The position numbers and the translations under genes were made by a program. Positions 34,521-45,865 of a DNA stretch of 64,000 nt are shown here, in pieces (within the stretch, counting starts at the first letter, position 1; each line of letters opens with the position of its first letter). Under the pieces are notes generated by a model. That model saw only the letters and a list, made by a program, of their open reading frames with translations. It was not told the origin of the DNA and ran no database searches. The DNA is from Clitoria ternatea (taxonomy: Eukaryota; Streptophyta; Magnoliopsida; Fabales; Fabaceae), in the NCBI GenBank assembly GCA_037962975.1, contig CM075675.1, forward strand, positions 47,042,501 through 47,106,500. Direction: 5' to 3'.

Positions 34521-35060
34521 GGGCAAGGGCTGAAGCTAAGAGGGAGAGGGATTCATTCAAAGGAGAAGCTTTCACTTGAGAGGGGGAAGCATTGGAGAAG
34601 AAAGAGAGCTCTTTAAAAAAAAACTCCACTGTCCCTCTCCTCAAAAACCACACAGCCCTCCTTTTCCTCCACCAACGCAAAGCCCCTCACCATCAGAACA
34701 CCGTCCCACACCCTCTCCTCAGACCAACAACTTTAATCCCTTTTCTCTTGACGGTACAGCCCCTCTCCTCACCAACATCACTCGGGTTCTCAATTTTCCA
34801 CTCGGTTTTTCCATTTTTCACTCGGTTTTCTCTTCTCCCACTCAGTTTTCGCTCATTTTTCCCTCTCCTCTTCGAACTTACTGTTCCCCTTTCTCTCTTG
34901 TAGCTTCTGCTACCTTCCCTCTTTTGCTTCGTAATAAAAATAATAAAAGGAAATGGATGTTTCATGGATTTTCTTTCAAATCTAAATAAAATCGAAAAAG
35001 AAACAAATCATTTTTAGTCAGTGTCGTACGGAAAATACTTCTGTCTACACAGTCTCTATA

Positions 35061-35101
35061 GGATCCATACACGTGTGAAGAACTTCGTCTTGTATGGATT
35101 C
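35061..35101 (+). other. Hairpin in element D leader (type II)
   Basis: GGATCCATACA (35061-35071) pairs with TGTATGGATTC (35091-35101), 11 bp with one G-U, around an inner GAAG-AA-CTTC. Solo LTR C has the counterpart at 57061-57103, with the same loop text and a partly changed stem. Confidence 0.5.
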
Positions 35102-35290
35102 TTCACCAAAATGATGCCCATCAATATTTTCCTAATCTTTTCCTAAAAAAAAACATTTAAAGAACTACGTGACCCTGATTTCTCGAAAGCTCGAGAATAC
35201 GTAGGAGCAGGAAATAGTTCCTGTCGGGCCCATCTTTCTTTATTTAATTTTTAGAGTTTCCATTTTTGTCTTGCTATCAAAAGGAGGAGC

Positions 35291-35397
35291 GAGATTAATT
35301 TGGACGAGACGTCCTGTTAATCTCATATTTCTTAAATATCTCTTTAAAAAAAAAGGGCGGAGCGAGATTAATTTGGATGAGACGTCCTGTTAATCTC
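35291..35397 (+). other. Two type-I hairpins in element D 5' LTR leader
   Basis: 35291-35324: outer stem GAGATTAA/TTAATCTC, inner stem GGACG/CGTCC with loop AGA, joined by TTT and TG. 35364-35397 has the same outer stem and inner GGATG/CGTCC (one G-U). The copies in the 3' LTR are at 55616-55649 and 55688-55721. Confidence 0.7.
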
Positions 35398-35741
35398 ATG
35401 TAAATATTTTGTGTTGATTTTTGTTTATTTTTTTGTTTATTTCTTCGTTCCGTACATTTTTCTTTTCATGAAGAAGTTAAAATAATTATTGGGCTAATTA
35501 TAATGCGCGCTATCAAATTGAGGTAACCGTTTTTTATAACGGACAGTCGTGAGGTGCTAATACCTTCCTCACCTGTAATCAGACTCTCGAATCATGGAAT
35601 TTCAGTTTTTATAACCAGTGCTTTAACAAAAGGTTTTTCCAGTATTTTATCCTAAAAAAAAATATTGGTGGCGACTCCCTGTTTATTTTTTAAAATCGTT
35701 TCGAGGGTCGGCCGCGCCGCCGCGATCCCGGTCGCGACAGA

Positions 35742-35756
35742 TGGCGACTCCACTGG
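35742..35756 (+). other. Primer-binding site of element D
   Basis: TGGCGACTCCACTGG two bases after the LTR end; the Arg-tRNA-type site characteristic of Ogre/Tat elements. Confidence 0.8.
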
Positions 35757-37133
35757 TGAATTAGAGAGTCAAGCCAGTCAATTTAATAGCGCATGTTTTA
35801 ATTAGCATATTAATTATTTAACTTCTTTTTTTATTTTATTCTCTTGTCAATATTTAGTTTCTGTTTTGTTTTTATTCTATCATTTATATTCTGTAAATAT
35901 CTGTGTGATCATTGAACCCTAGGGTAGTCGACTTTATTTTGTTGCTCTGTGTTTGTTCTATGTGCAGGATGAGTAAGGTACAGGTATTGAATGCCTCTTT
36001 CACACACTACACTCACAATTTGCACACACTTTTGAGTGGGACCCTATACCCGGGCCCAAATAAAACTTAAGATTAGGGGAGGTTGATAGCGGAGCCATTT
36101 GGGATGTACTTCCTGTCTGGTTACCGTGAGAATCTCAGCTAGAGTTCGACTTATTCATGGTGCTCACACTTAGTATACTTCCTACTATTTGTGGTCAACA
36201 TCATGAGTAGGATCTTGGCTCTAGTGACCTTTTAGAAGTTTTAGAACAAGCCACCTAATGCGAGGTATCACTGATAGATGAACCTTAGAACCATTAGGAG
36301 ACCTCCAGAAAAACCCACCTTAAGGCACAAAAGAGGCAAACTTTACTTTTACCTTTTCTCATTCTCACTCTCTTTTCTGATCCAAAATAGAGGACTACTT
36401 GCCCATTTAGTAGGTTACTTTTTTTCAAAAAAAAAATGACATACTTTTAACTAGTGATTTTTTAACGGGCAAGTAGTTCTTTCTCTTTATGCACAAGTCT
36501 TTGGGCCCTGAGTTACAGATCTTTTGAATCATCAAAAAAAAAGCAAAAAATACATATAAAAAAAAGAGAAGAAATCAAAAGAAAAAATCAATTTTCTTTG
36601 TATTGTCGATGATCAGAAAATCCGTAGCTCACATGACCCTTGATTTGACATAAGTTTTAGTAAATCGTAACCCCCCTAAATACAAAAATGTTTTCAAGAA
36701 AATTACTAGGGGAGTATCGATTTGCAAAGCACGTCATTTCCCAATGGCTCTTTCTCTCCTTTCTTTCTATTCTCACCGGAGGCTATTCAGAGCTTAACGA
36801 ATACCCTTGACCAAGATATGGAAATTAATGTGGGATCAAACCTTTAAGAGATGGATCATGGTTTCCCGAGCTAGAAATAGCTAAACTTGAGGCTCTTATT
36901 GCATTTCAGAATGAAGGATTTTTCTATCTTCACAACTATCCCGTATTAATTTCCATGTTTACCATACCTAGTACTTTTGAACGATACGTTCTAAGGAACG
37001 GTTAAAGGATGCTTGTCAAGGTCTGTGATTGCTTCCCACGATATTCTCTTTCCTTCTCTTTCCACCTGACATTTCTTTTTCTTCTTTCACTCGACACCGA
37101 AAGACACTCTTACTAGATTTTCAAAGGAGACTC
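35757..37133 (+). other. Untranslated leader of element D
   Basis: About 1.4 kb with no convincing ORF. Ogre/Tat elements typically carry long leaders. A-rich runs occur at 36427-36440 and 36530-36600. Confidence 0.5.
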
Positions 37134-37970
37134 ATGGCTGAAAGAGAGCAAGAAATTGAAAATCTCAGGAGTGAAGTTAATCAGCTAAGGAAGCAAGTGG
37201 CAGAGATGGCTAAACTTTTAAAGAAAAGGATTATAGAGGAGGAACCCTCTGCGGGTGTCAAGAATGGTCAACATTTGCCAACCATCCCACTCCACCTTCC
37301 TGGACTGACAAAAGACCAAATTCCCCCGTTCCATAACCAACAAGAGGATCGTGATTTACAAATGATGAACCCCCATATTTCACAGTCCTCCCAGTCGCCT
37401 GGGGCTCCTATCACAAGAATGTCTGCATCGGGAGATAAGGGGAAGAGAAAAGGGGATGCTAATTCAACTTCCTATAACCAAAAAAGGGCCCAACCCAAAC
37501 CAATAACACATACTTCCTTTCAACCTGCCAATCTCCTTACACCTTATATGGCCACCACTACCCCTAACCAGGGCTCTAATCTTTTCCTATTCCAACTCTA
37601 CTTTCGTCCGTATATCCCTCAAACACCTTCCCATTCTCATTTGCCTGCTATTAAGTCCTCCCTTCCACAACCCTATCATCCCCCACTAGTACAAACTCAG
37701 CCACCTAATCCAGACCAAAGCACAATAAAACCCACTGGTAGTCGAACACCGGTCCGGTTCGACCCCATTCTTATAACATACACAGAACGTTTACCTCACC
37801 TTTTTTGTAATTTCCTTGCAGTACCCTGCCCACTGAAACCGATGGTTCCTCCTTACCCCAAAGGTAATAATCCTAACGCCCGATGTGATTACCATGCTGG
37901 AGCCTCGGGGCACTCTACTGAGGACTGTCATACCTTGAAATTCAAAGTGAGGGATCTGATTAGTGGCTAG
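37134..37970 (+). pseudogene. Element D gag remnant (Ogre/Tat type)
   Basis: The frame is open from 37029, but the likely start is the ATG at 37134 (MAEREQEIENL), giving about 278 aa. The N-terminal coiled coil (ENLRSEVNQLRKQVAEMAKLL) and the C-terminal region of Ogre/Tat gag are present: FDPILITYTERLPHLF, then a Cys-His motif CDYHAGASGHSTEDC (C-x2-H-x5-H-x4-C) and LKFKVRDLI. The central capsid domain (WF.sL.. helices) that should lie between them is missing, so the middle is a Pro/Ser/Gln-rich linker. Length is well below a full Ogre gag. A functional particle protein is unlikely; RNA packaging by a partner's gag is possible. Confidence 0.65.
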
Positions 37971-40324
37971 ATTTCCAGGAAGGGAGTCCCAATATAATCA
38001 TAAACCCCAGGTCTAACCATGAGACTTCTGGGGTCAGTGTGGTAAAGAGGGACTAGGGGTGTAAAGAGGATGCATGCAAGTTTTTGTGAATCGCATGCCA
38101 ACTGGAGAGGTTCATGACCAGGAAACCACCTAGTTCCTTATGACTTTAAACTTCTGTTTCTATGACGTTTCAACCCAAACGCTATGCCTAAGGCTTTGGG
38201 ATATTGTTATGTAATAAGGGCAAAAACATGTTTTTATCATTTTAAGTTTCTCTCAATAAATACGTGTTGAATTTCAAAATGCCTTTTCTTGCTTTCCTTA
38301 TTGCCACCTTGAATCCTTTTCCCTTTGTTTGCATCTTTTTTCTCATTCACCATGAAAAACCAAATAAATACCGGTCTGAAATGATCCTTCTGAGAACAAT
38401 GAGATCCTAATTCCATTTCATAACTTTGACCACCCAGTCGATTGCGCTGACAAAAAGGGTAGCAAAGACGGAAGTTCCTTGGCTGAATTGAGTAGGATGT
38501 TTGGATAAGGGTCACCTAGCTCTGCCCAAAGGCAAGGTCAGCACACAGAATGAAGAGGACTCACAAACAACTGAAGACGTTACAAGCTCAGTCTGGTGAT
38601 ACAAAAGTCTACATGAATAAAGATAGTGCCAGACTCCATAAATGGCATATCTACTCTTCAAAGAAATGTTAGCATTGATCGACGTGGATAACAAAAGCTT
38701 GCTAAGATGGTCAAGAAATACTCCCCAACAAAAAAAAATGAAAAACAAAAAAATGATAAAAAAAAAGTCAAGGTTGGTGCCTTACGCATATGCCAATTAG
38801 GGCAAGCTGATTCATAGATCAAATTATCACTTTTCCACATGGGGGCATAAATGTTATCAAGCTAAGAACGCGACAAAAACAATGTTTCATCTGTGTCGCA
38901 ATCAACACCCCAACTTTAAGGGAGTATAACTATTCCCACACCAGTGTAACCAATGGATTGGTCTACTGTGATACCATTAATATCATATTTCTTTACCACA
39001 TTGGTTAGGGGATAAAATAGCTAGACCATAACAAAGGTACCAAAGGGGTCATTCAAAAAAAATGATGAAAAAAAGACAATAACAAAAAAGAGAAGAAATA
39101 ATGAACAAAAAGATAAAGGCTCGAAACGAGCCCCCTCATTGGTACCGAAAAGGGATCGCCTTTGTTTCCTTGGATTCATGGTGTTAGGGGCAAATTTTCC
39201 TATCTGAAATAACATCTATTCCCCCACAGGATAAGATCAAATTGATAAAGATCAAATAAGCTCATTGGCAATCAGCTTAAACCTTTGTTGTGAGGGACAC
39301 AACCTTAATAAACAAAAAAAAAAGAAAAAAGAAAAAAAAGAGAAGCGTCACATGGAGAGAGAAGCTCGCTAGGCTGAGAACCTGGAAGGGCAGCCTAGGC
39401 AAAAGTTAGAGCGACCTGGTAAGCTGAAAACCTGAATAAGCGGCTTAGGCAATCAATTAGGATCAAGATTTTGGCCAAGTAATTATAGTCTGATTACCTT
39501 TTCAGAAGCAGAGTCAAGTGGTGAATTCAGAGTCATGATGTGGGATTGAGATATGCTTTATTCTCAGTAGTTCACTAGAAGATCCGTAAAATCATTCCTA
39601 CTTTACCTAATTATTAATATTTCCCATACGTCTTCACTTGCTTTTTTTTGGTTTCCTTTTTTTCCACACTTACCCGACTTGTAAATACAATCTCACCTAT
39701 TTTTGACACGTATTTATTGTGATTTTCCATGATTTGATAAGACATATGTTTTCCCTTAATATATAAAAATGAGAAGGTAATGAAAATTTAAAGTTATGAG
39801 GACAAGATGTTCCTGTTACTTGATCTCGCCTCAAGCAACCATTGTGAAGATTGGGCCTGACACGTTTCCAAAGCTAGGGTTGTTTCATCTGCTTTGTTTC
39901 AGTCATGAGTCACTTCGAATCTCTAAGGATTGTGTTTTTGCGGTAAGTCTTTTCAGGTTCCAATTTGTTTTGCACCACTAACCTTTCTTGCAGGATAATG
40001 TAATAAGATGTGCCAAGCTTCAACTGCCAAAACTGGCACTTTCCAGGTGTATGTCCATCGGTCTCCAAAGCTCACTCTTGCCTTTACTCATTAAAGTAGG
40101 TCATCCTCGAATTTCTTCTCATAACCCACCCAAATCATTGGACAAAACACCCTTCTATGGCCAAACATGACACCTTTCTGAGTTTCCATTTTGCTTTGAG
40201 ATTTCCATGAAGTCCATCAATACCTTGTAGTCGAAGCCGGCGTCTTCTCAAGGTTTCTGTCTTATTCATGAAGCATGTTAGGGGTCACATCTCCAAGAAA
40301 TCAACTTGGTATATTCTAGAACCT
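37971..40324 (+). pseudogene. Decayed interior of element D with pre-RT remnant
   Basis: No intact ORF. At about 38396-38510 the plus strand translates to text like the linker before Ogre/Tat RT (ILIPFHNFDHPVDCAD and SSLAELSRMFG) and then stops. Scattered short matches to RNase H-like text may follow near 38640-38840. RT, RNase H and integrase motifs are absent. Short ORFs on both strands (38237-38515, 39021-39215, 39796-39981) show no domain. Confidence 0.4.
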
Positions 40325-40354
40325 GGTTAAGTTGGACGGGACGCCCTATTAACC
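40325..40354 (+). other. Type-I hairpin in element D interior
   Basis: Outer stem GGTTAA/TTAACC (40325-40330, 40349-40354), inner GGACG/CGCCC with loop GGA and one mismatch. The outer stem sequence differs from the LTR copies while pairing is kept. Confidence 0.55.
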
Positions 40355-42944
40355 CCCAAATCTTTCAAACCTGGGACTTTACCCCCCAAGTTTATCATTC
40401 CTCACCTCCAGATCTTTTGTCGGCCAAGGGGCAGTGTCCTGAAGGTTTGAACTAATGCATCCCCCTAGATTTCTTCTGTCCTGGTCAAGGAGTAGTTTCC
40501 CCTAGGACTCTTTCAATTATGTCAAACTGGGGCGTCATCCCCCAGAACTTTTCTCTTTCAGTCCAGCGGCAGTACTCCTAAAACTTTCAGTCTTTCTAAA
40601 CTGGTGCATCTCCTTAGATTTTTCTTTTATTTGAGAAGCAACACCCCTAGCTTCTCCAGTATCTCCAAAACTGGGGCATCACCCTAAATCTTTTCAGCCA
40701 AAGGCCAATCCCCGAAGTCCTCCCAATTTTCCAAACTGGGGCATCTCCCCACGTCTCTATTCTCTTTCTGTCAAGGAGAAACTGTTGGTGTATGCACTAT
40801 GAGCCTTTATGCTTTTTCATTTGTATCATTTTTCTACTTATCAATTGAATAAATATTTCAGTTTAAAGTTGTTTTAAACATATTTATCCTTGGAGTAATA
40901 GGTCATATAAAAATTATTCCTAAAATGTCCCTAGTTAAGTATTTACATGGGGACATGTAAATACACTGAGACTAGTGTGTGAGTGTACTGATGACCTGAT
41001 CTCACAGATCATAGATATAGATGATATCGAGTCTTCACACGGGTACACATTAAGAGTAATGATGTACTGGACAGACCCACCATGAGAACGTTGCATGGAT
41101 CGTTACATGATTGTCATAAACGATTCTCAATGTGATAATGGTATATGTAGTCCTTCGACCTGAAGTCACTACGATTCCTACATGAGGAGTTTATTGTTTT
41201 AATACAATTAAACGTCTTCTGTAACAAGAGGACTATAAAGGTTGTGATTAGGCAATGAACAAATTATGCAGAGGGATGTGAGTGATGTAGATGGGATTTG
41301 TCTCTCCTATGTGACAGGAGTGATATCCATAGGCCACTTGATGGAGTAAGACTAAGAAAACGCATGGCCATGCTAGAAAGAATAAATATTAGATATTTAT
41401 TCGGATCCAGTCTACTCCGGTATCAAGTAAAATAAATTGGGCCGTACAAGGATGACGCGACCATGCCTTGGGCCCAATTAGGATATCGTGACAAAAGGAA
41501 TAAACGTATTAAATAATTATCACTTATAGGTTATGTTAATAATATTCGGACATAATGATGCATTGCTAGATGCCGCTCTTATTTTATATTAATAATAAAA
41601 TAGTTTATTATTAATATGACCGGGTATTTTACCTATAGGGTCACACACATAGAGTAAGCCCATCAGAAAATGTTGTCTTATTTTAGTTGGACTAAAATAA
41701 AGCTATTGGGCCTAACTCATTTGGAATGAGTAAGGAGCCCACTTTTAGAGAGAACAAATTAGGTCAAACCTAAGCCTATAAATAGAGCATAAGATGCTCA
41801 TAGGCCGTTCACTCAAGTGAGACACAAAATTCGCAAAAAGTTGCAAGAGCTACACGCCGTCAACCTAGCAGTTGGCAAGTGTTGCGATTCTGGTGGGAGT
41901 GCTCGTGTGGACTCCTAAAGGACGAGGCTACGACTGCTTCGGAGTTCTTCAAGAGGTAACCTAAATAATTTCGAAATTGTTTTTTTTGTGCTTTGAAACA
42001 CGGAACCTTGCAAATCCTATGGAATCCCTTTAATTTTTCCGCTGCTCATGCTTAGGGATTTCCTAACAGAAACACCCCTAATTCCTTCAGGAAAATTTTT
42101 CGAAAATGGGCATCACCCTAGGTCTCCCATCTTTCAGTGAAGGGGTAGTTCTCCAAAAATCCTTTCAATCATACTCTAACTAAAGCATCTCCCTAGATTT
42201 CTCTTCCCTAAGAGACAATACACTGAACTCCTAAGCAACTCTAATTGGGGCATCCCCCAGATTTCTCTCATCTGGTGGACCCACCATTCATCCCCAAAAA
42301 GGAACACAGACTGAGAATTCCTCTCGAGGAAAAGCCACCAAATGGACGTTTAAAAAAAAGAAAAAAAACCTCCTAATCAGATTTAGGAAAACCTGTTTAT
42401 ACCTAACAGAATTACCTTTCCGACAGAACCACAGAGATCAAAGGCCACACCTTCCTATCCCAAGAGGAAAACACTTTACCCAGTGGAGTTACCCTCATTA
42501 AAATGTCCCAAATTGGGACATCCATCAGATTTTTTTCCTCCGACGGGATTGCCATGCATTCCCCAATGGAACTATAATCGCCAAAGCCAGCACCTTTCAA
42601 GGTTTCTTCTTCCATCAGGCGCCTTCAAAGTCTCATCCTTAACTGTTAAAGTCGCTATCTCTCAATTTCTTTTCCCCAGTAGAACTACACTTCCTAGACA
42701 AATTAAACTGAGGCATCTCCCCAGATTTCTTTTGTTCTAGCCATTCCCCAAGATTCCTTCAAACCATCTCAAACTGGGGTATCACCCCAGGTTCACCCTC
42801 TTTCAATCAAAGAGTAATTCCCCAAGATTCCTTCTCAACCATCTCAAATTGGGGGCATCACCCCAGGATCACTCTCTTTCAGTCAAAGAGCAATTCTCTC
42901 AATCATGTCAAACTGGGACATCACCCTGAGCCTTTAGGACCAGT
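40355..42944 (+). repeat. Degenerate repeats of about 60-100 bp in element D interior (split by G)
   Basis: Recurring text of the kind AAACTGGGGCATCTCCCC, AGATTTCTTTT and GTCAAGGAGTAGTTCCCC, repeated roughly 12-15 times before (40355-40782) and after (42069-42944) solo LTR G. No coding potential survives; minus ORF 42412-42615 is a by-product. This lies in the 3' untranslated part of D. Confidence 0.6.
40783..42068 (+). mobile_element. Element G: copia-type solo LTR (1286 bp)
   Basis: Starts TGTTGGTGTATG and ends TTTCCTAACA, the usual Ty1/copia ends, with the exact duplication GAAAC (40778-40782, 42069-42073). TATA box TATAAATA at 41777-41784. There is no internal sequence, so it is a solo LTR. 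Lineage not recognised. Confidence 0.8.
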
Positions 42945-43037
42945 GAGTTAATTTGGACGAGATGTCCTGTTAGCTCCCCCAACCTTTACATTTCCTGCCA
43001 ACAGTGAGTTAATTCGGACGAAACGTCCTGTTAGCTC
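42945..43037 (+). other. Two type-I hairpins before the 30-bp array in element D
   Basis: 42945-42976: GAGTTAA/TTAGCTC (one G-U) with inner GGACG/TGTCC (one G-U). 43006-43037: the same outer stem with inner GGACG/CGTCC and loop AAA. Confidence 0.65.
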
Positions 43038-43050
43038 CCCCAAATCCTTT

Positions 43051-43680
43051 ATCTTCCAGCCGCCTATCAAGGCATCCTTTATCTTCCAGCCGCCTATCAA
43101 GGCATCCTTTATCTTCCAGCCGCCTATCAAGGCATCCTTTATTTTCCAGCCGCCTATCAAGACATCCTTTATCTTCCAGCCGCCTATCAAGGCATCCTTT
43201 ATCTTCCAGCCGCCTATCAAGGCATCCTTTATCTTCCAGCCACCTATCAAGGCATCCTTTACTTTCCAGCTGCCTATCAAGGCATCCTTTATCTTCCAGC
43301 CGCCTATCAAGGCATCCTTTACTTTCCAGCCGCCTATCAAGGCATCCTTTACTTTCCAGCCGCCTATCAAGGCATCCATTACTTTCCAGCCGCCTATCAA
43401 GGCATCCTTTACTTTCCAGCCGCCTATCAAGGCATCCTTTACTTTCCAGCCGCCTATCAAGGCATCCTTTATCTTTCCAGCCGCCTATCAAGGCATCCTT
43501 TATCTTCCAGCCGCCTATCAAGGCATCTTTTAACTTCCAGCCGCCTATCAAGGCATCCTTTATCTTCCAGCCGCCTATCAAGGCATCCTTTATCTTCCAG
43601 CCGCCTATCAAGGCATCCTTTATCTTCCAGCCGCCTATCAAGGCATCCTTTACTTTCCTGTCCGCCTATGCAGACACCCT
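43051..43680 (+). repeat. 30-bp tandem repeat, about 20 copies, in element D 3' region
   Basis: Unit of 30 bp (ATCTTCCAGCCGCCTATCAA plus GGCATCCTTT) repeated 20 times with few changes, plus one degenerate copy. One extra T at about 43474 shifts the phase. Because the unit length is divisible by three, all frames stay open, which creates the minus-strand ORFs 42948-43460 and 43009-43641 (decapeptides such as LIGGWKIKDA). These are not genes. Ogre/Tat elements are known to carry such arrays between pol and the 3' LTR. Confidence 0.9.
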
Positions 43681-43767
43681 TTACCTTCCAGTCTACCAGG
43701 GGTCAATCCCGATCTTCTCACTTCCTGTCCATTTGAAAACAATTTTTTCCGGTCAATTCAGAGTTCA

Positions 43768-43866
43768 AAAAAAAAAGGAGAAAAAAAGAAAAAAAGAAAA
43801 AAAAGAAAGAAAAAAAAAGAAAAAAGAAAAAGAGAGAGGAGAAAAGAAGAGAAACAGAAGTGGAGA
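43768..43866 (+). repeat. Purine-only tract in element D
   Basis: Nearly 100 bp of A/G (AAAAGAAAGAAAAAAAAAGA-type). It lies 160 bp upstream of the true polypurine tract at 44022-44048, which ends GAAGTAAAGAGGGGCATC just before the 3' LTR. Confidence 0.7.
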
Positions 43867-44497
43867 ATGCTCGTTTTTAAGAAAAGAAGGTCACACTGAC
43901 TCATGATTGCCCACACCATCAGTTGCCATACCGATTAAGAGGTCCCACTTGGCCCCCTACATCGGTGTTCATATCTTTACTTCCTTTTCACTTCAAAAAC
44001 ACAGAAGCTTCGTGTTTCTTTTGTGAAAAAGAAGTAAAGAGGGGCATCTGTGAACACCTCTTTTAGTCCGGTCCAAGTGGAATGAATCTTTTTATACTGA
44101 ATTCTAATTCAGAATGGTCAAATCTGAATAGAATAACTCAAAAATGATCAGATCCGAGCAAGATGACTATGATGGGAGCATTTTCGAGTGGAATATAGAC
44201 CTGTTGGAGGCAAATCCGAGTGAAATGACTCAGATTGGAGTAAATCCGAATGAAATAACTTAAGGAATGATCAAATCCGAGTGAAATGACTCAGATTGGA
44301 GCATTGTCGAGTGGAGTATGTCCTTGTTGGAGGCAAATCCGAGTGAAATGACTCAGATTGGAGCAAATCCGAATGAAATTGTGTTTGAATATATTAACAG
44401 GTCCAAAAGATGTGCAAGGATTTTAATAATGACAAGTACTCTTGAAGAAACAATGCAAAAACAAAGACATGAAATCAGAATTGAAGAAACAGCGAAG

Positions 44498-44904
44498 CTA
44501 ATCGATTAGGCCATAGATGCTAATCGATTAGAAGTTTTCTGTCTTGGAAGAAATTGCATCAGAGTTGAAGATAATCGATTAAGGAAGCCACACAATCAAT
44601 TAGACACTCACTGAAATTAAGATAATCGATTGCACACTTGAGACTAATCGATTACAGCAATCAAAAATGGAATTAAATGCATCAGGCACACATGCTAATC
44701 GATTAAGAGAGCCATATAATCGATTAGGAAGCCACTGAAATTTAAGGTAATCGATTGCAAGACATGCTAATCGATTAGGATGCTGCGAAGACAAATTAAA
44801 TGCATCAGATACAAGATGCTAATCGATTACAGGTAATGAGATAATCGATTAGTGACTCTCTGACTTGAAGCTAATCGATTACAACGCGAGGGTGTAATCG
44901 ATTA
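44498..44904. repeat. TAATCGATTA palindrome array in element E LTR
   Basis: 13 copies with an intact AATCGATT core plus one variant (AATCAATT) in about 407 bp, most extended to TAATCGATTA. It lies in U3 and ends 118 bp before the TATA box; the 3' LTR has the same. Dense palindromes in U3 are a known feature of Sireviruses. Confidence 0.85.
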
Positions 44905-45021
44905 CGATAGTGGAAAAACAGATTTAAGTGGGAAACCAGGTCATGTCTCCACCATTCTTCAAATCTCCACTAACTGCAACGGCTATGAGGGACTAGCACT
45001 CTTCAACAGCAATCTTAGGTC

Positions 45022-45029
45022 TATAAATT
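45022..45029 (+). promoter_or_regulatory. TATA box of element E LTR
   Basis: TATAAATT in AGGTCTATAAATTGAAG; repeated in the 3' LTR at 52216-52223. Confidence 0.6.
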
Positions 45030-45810
45030 GAAGAGGAAGACAAGCACAAATACACAACCAAGTAGCAACAATTCATAGCTCTATTTTGTGCTTTGTAAGC
45101 CTATCTCTTGCATTTTTGTACTTTCAATTGTATATCCTCTCATCTTGAGAGATTAGAATTTGGAGAGCTTTTTCACTTGTATATCTGCTCTATTAAGAGA
45201 GTATATTGATTGTAAACACAAACTCCAAACACACAAAGTTATTCACTCTAGGTTGAGTGGTTGTTCACTCTAGGATTGAGTGGTTACAAAGGTTGTGGAC
45301 TCAACCTTTGGGATATTGTGAGATTGAGAGATTGGGTGGGTTGCCCTTATACTTGTGAGGATTGGGTTCTTGAGTGTGGGACACTAGGAAGCCGCAATTG
45401 CTCAAAGTTGTATCTCTAATCTACAATAGTGGAAAATCCTCTAAGTGGGTTGCTTAGAGGCGAGACGTACACCGGATTGGGTGGAACTCGTTACATCGGT
45501 TTGCAAGCTTCTCTTCCTTACTCTTTTACTTCTATACATTGCATATTTGTTGATTGGTATTGTTTGGTTGAGAAGAACATACTTGAACTTGCTTAATTTG
45601 CTATACTTTAGATATTGCACACCAAGTGTTTGCTAAATTGCTTCAACAACACTTACCTCTTGTAGTGCATTGCATATCATTGTTACTTGCTTTCACTTGC
45701 ATAATCTCATAAACTTGGATATAGAAATCAATTTCAAAGGGATTCCAAGCAAAAGTTTTATAACTCAATTCACCCCCCCTCTTGAGTATTGAGGCCACTT
45801 GAACAACAAG

Positions 45811-45822
45811 TGGTATCAGAGC
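45811..45822 (+). other. Primer-binding site of element E
   Basis: TGGTATCAGAGC, initiator Met-tRNA type, two bases after the LTR end. Confidence 0.92.
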
Positions 45823-45865
45823 TTGACTCTTGGTAGATCAAGCTTAACAGCTTCAAGAGATTAAA

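Larger units (their letters stand above)
23063..35739 (+). repeat. 5' LTR of element D (about 3.3 kb, split by H)
   Basis: Pieces 23063-23332 and 32691-35739. U3 is full of CCGAGTG-type motifs. About 33490-33900 holds tandem units of roughly 117 bp with CCGAGTCCTCC and TTCGATTTTCAATCGG. TATA box TATAAAT at 34514-34520. Two hairpins of the GGACGAGACGTCC family lie at 35291-35324 and 35364-35397. ORFs in this region (32869-33447, 33469-33888, 34576-34989) recur in the 3' LTR and have no domain. Confidence 0.8.
44380..45808 (+). repeat. Element E 5' LTR (1429 bp)
   Basis: Starts TGTGTTTGAA, ends CTTGAACAACA. Contains the TAATCGATTA array (44498-44904) and a TATA box TATAAATT at 45022-45029. Confidence 0.95.

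Noticed and set aside
34576..34989. 137-aa plus-strand ORF after the D TATA box, with a relative at 54837-55259
   Set aside because: Pro/Ser/His-rich low-complexity translation of the CT-rich leader; the reading differs between LTR copies.
42948..43641. Two long minus-strand ORFs (170 and 210 aa) with decapeptide repeats
   Set aside because: They overlap in different frames and exist only because the repeat unit is 30 bp; no start context, promoter or domain.
43051..43680. CRISPR-like regular array
   Set aside because: The 30-bp units are head-to-tail with no unique spacers; it is a simple tandem repeat in a plant retroelement.
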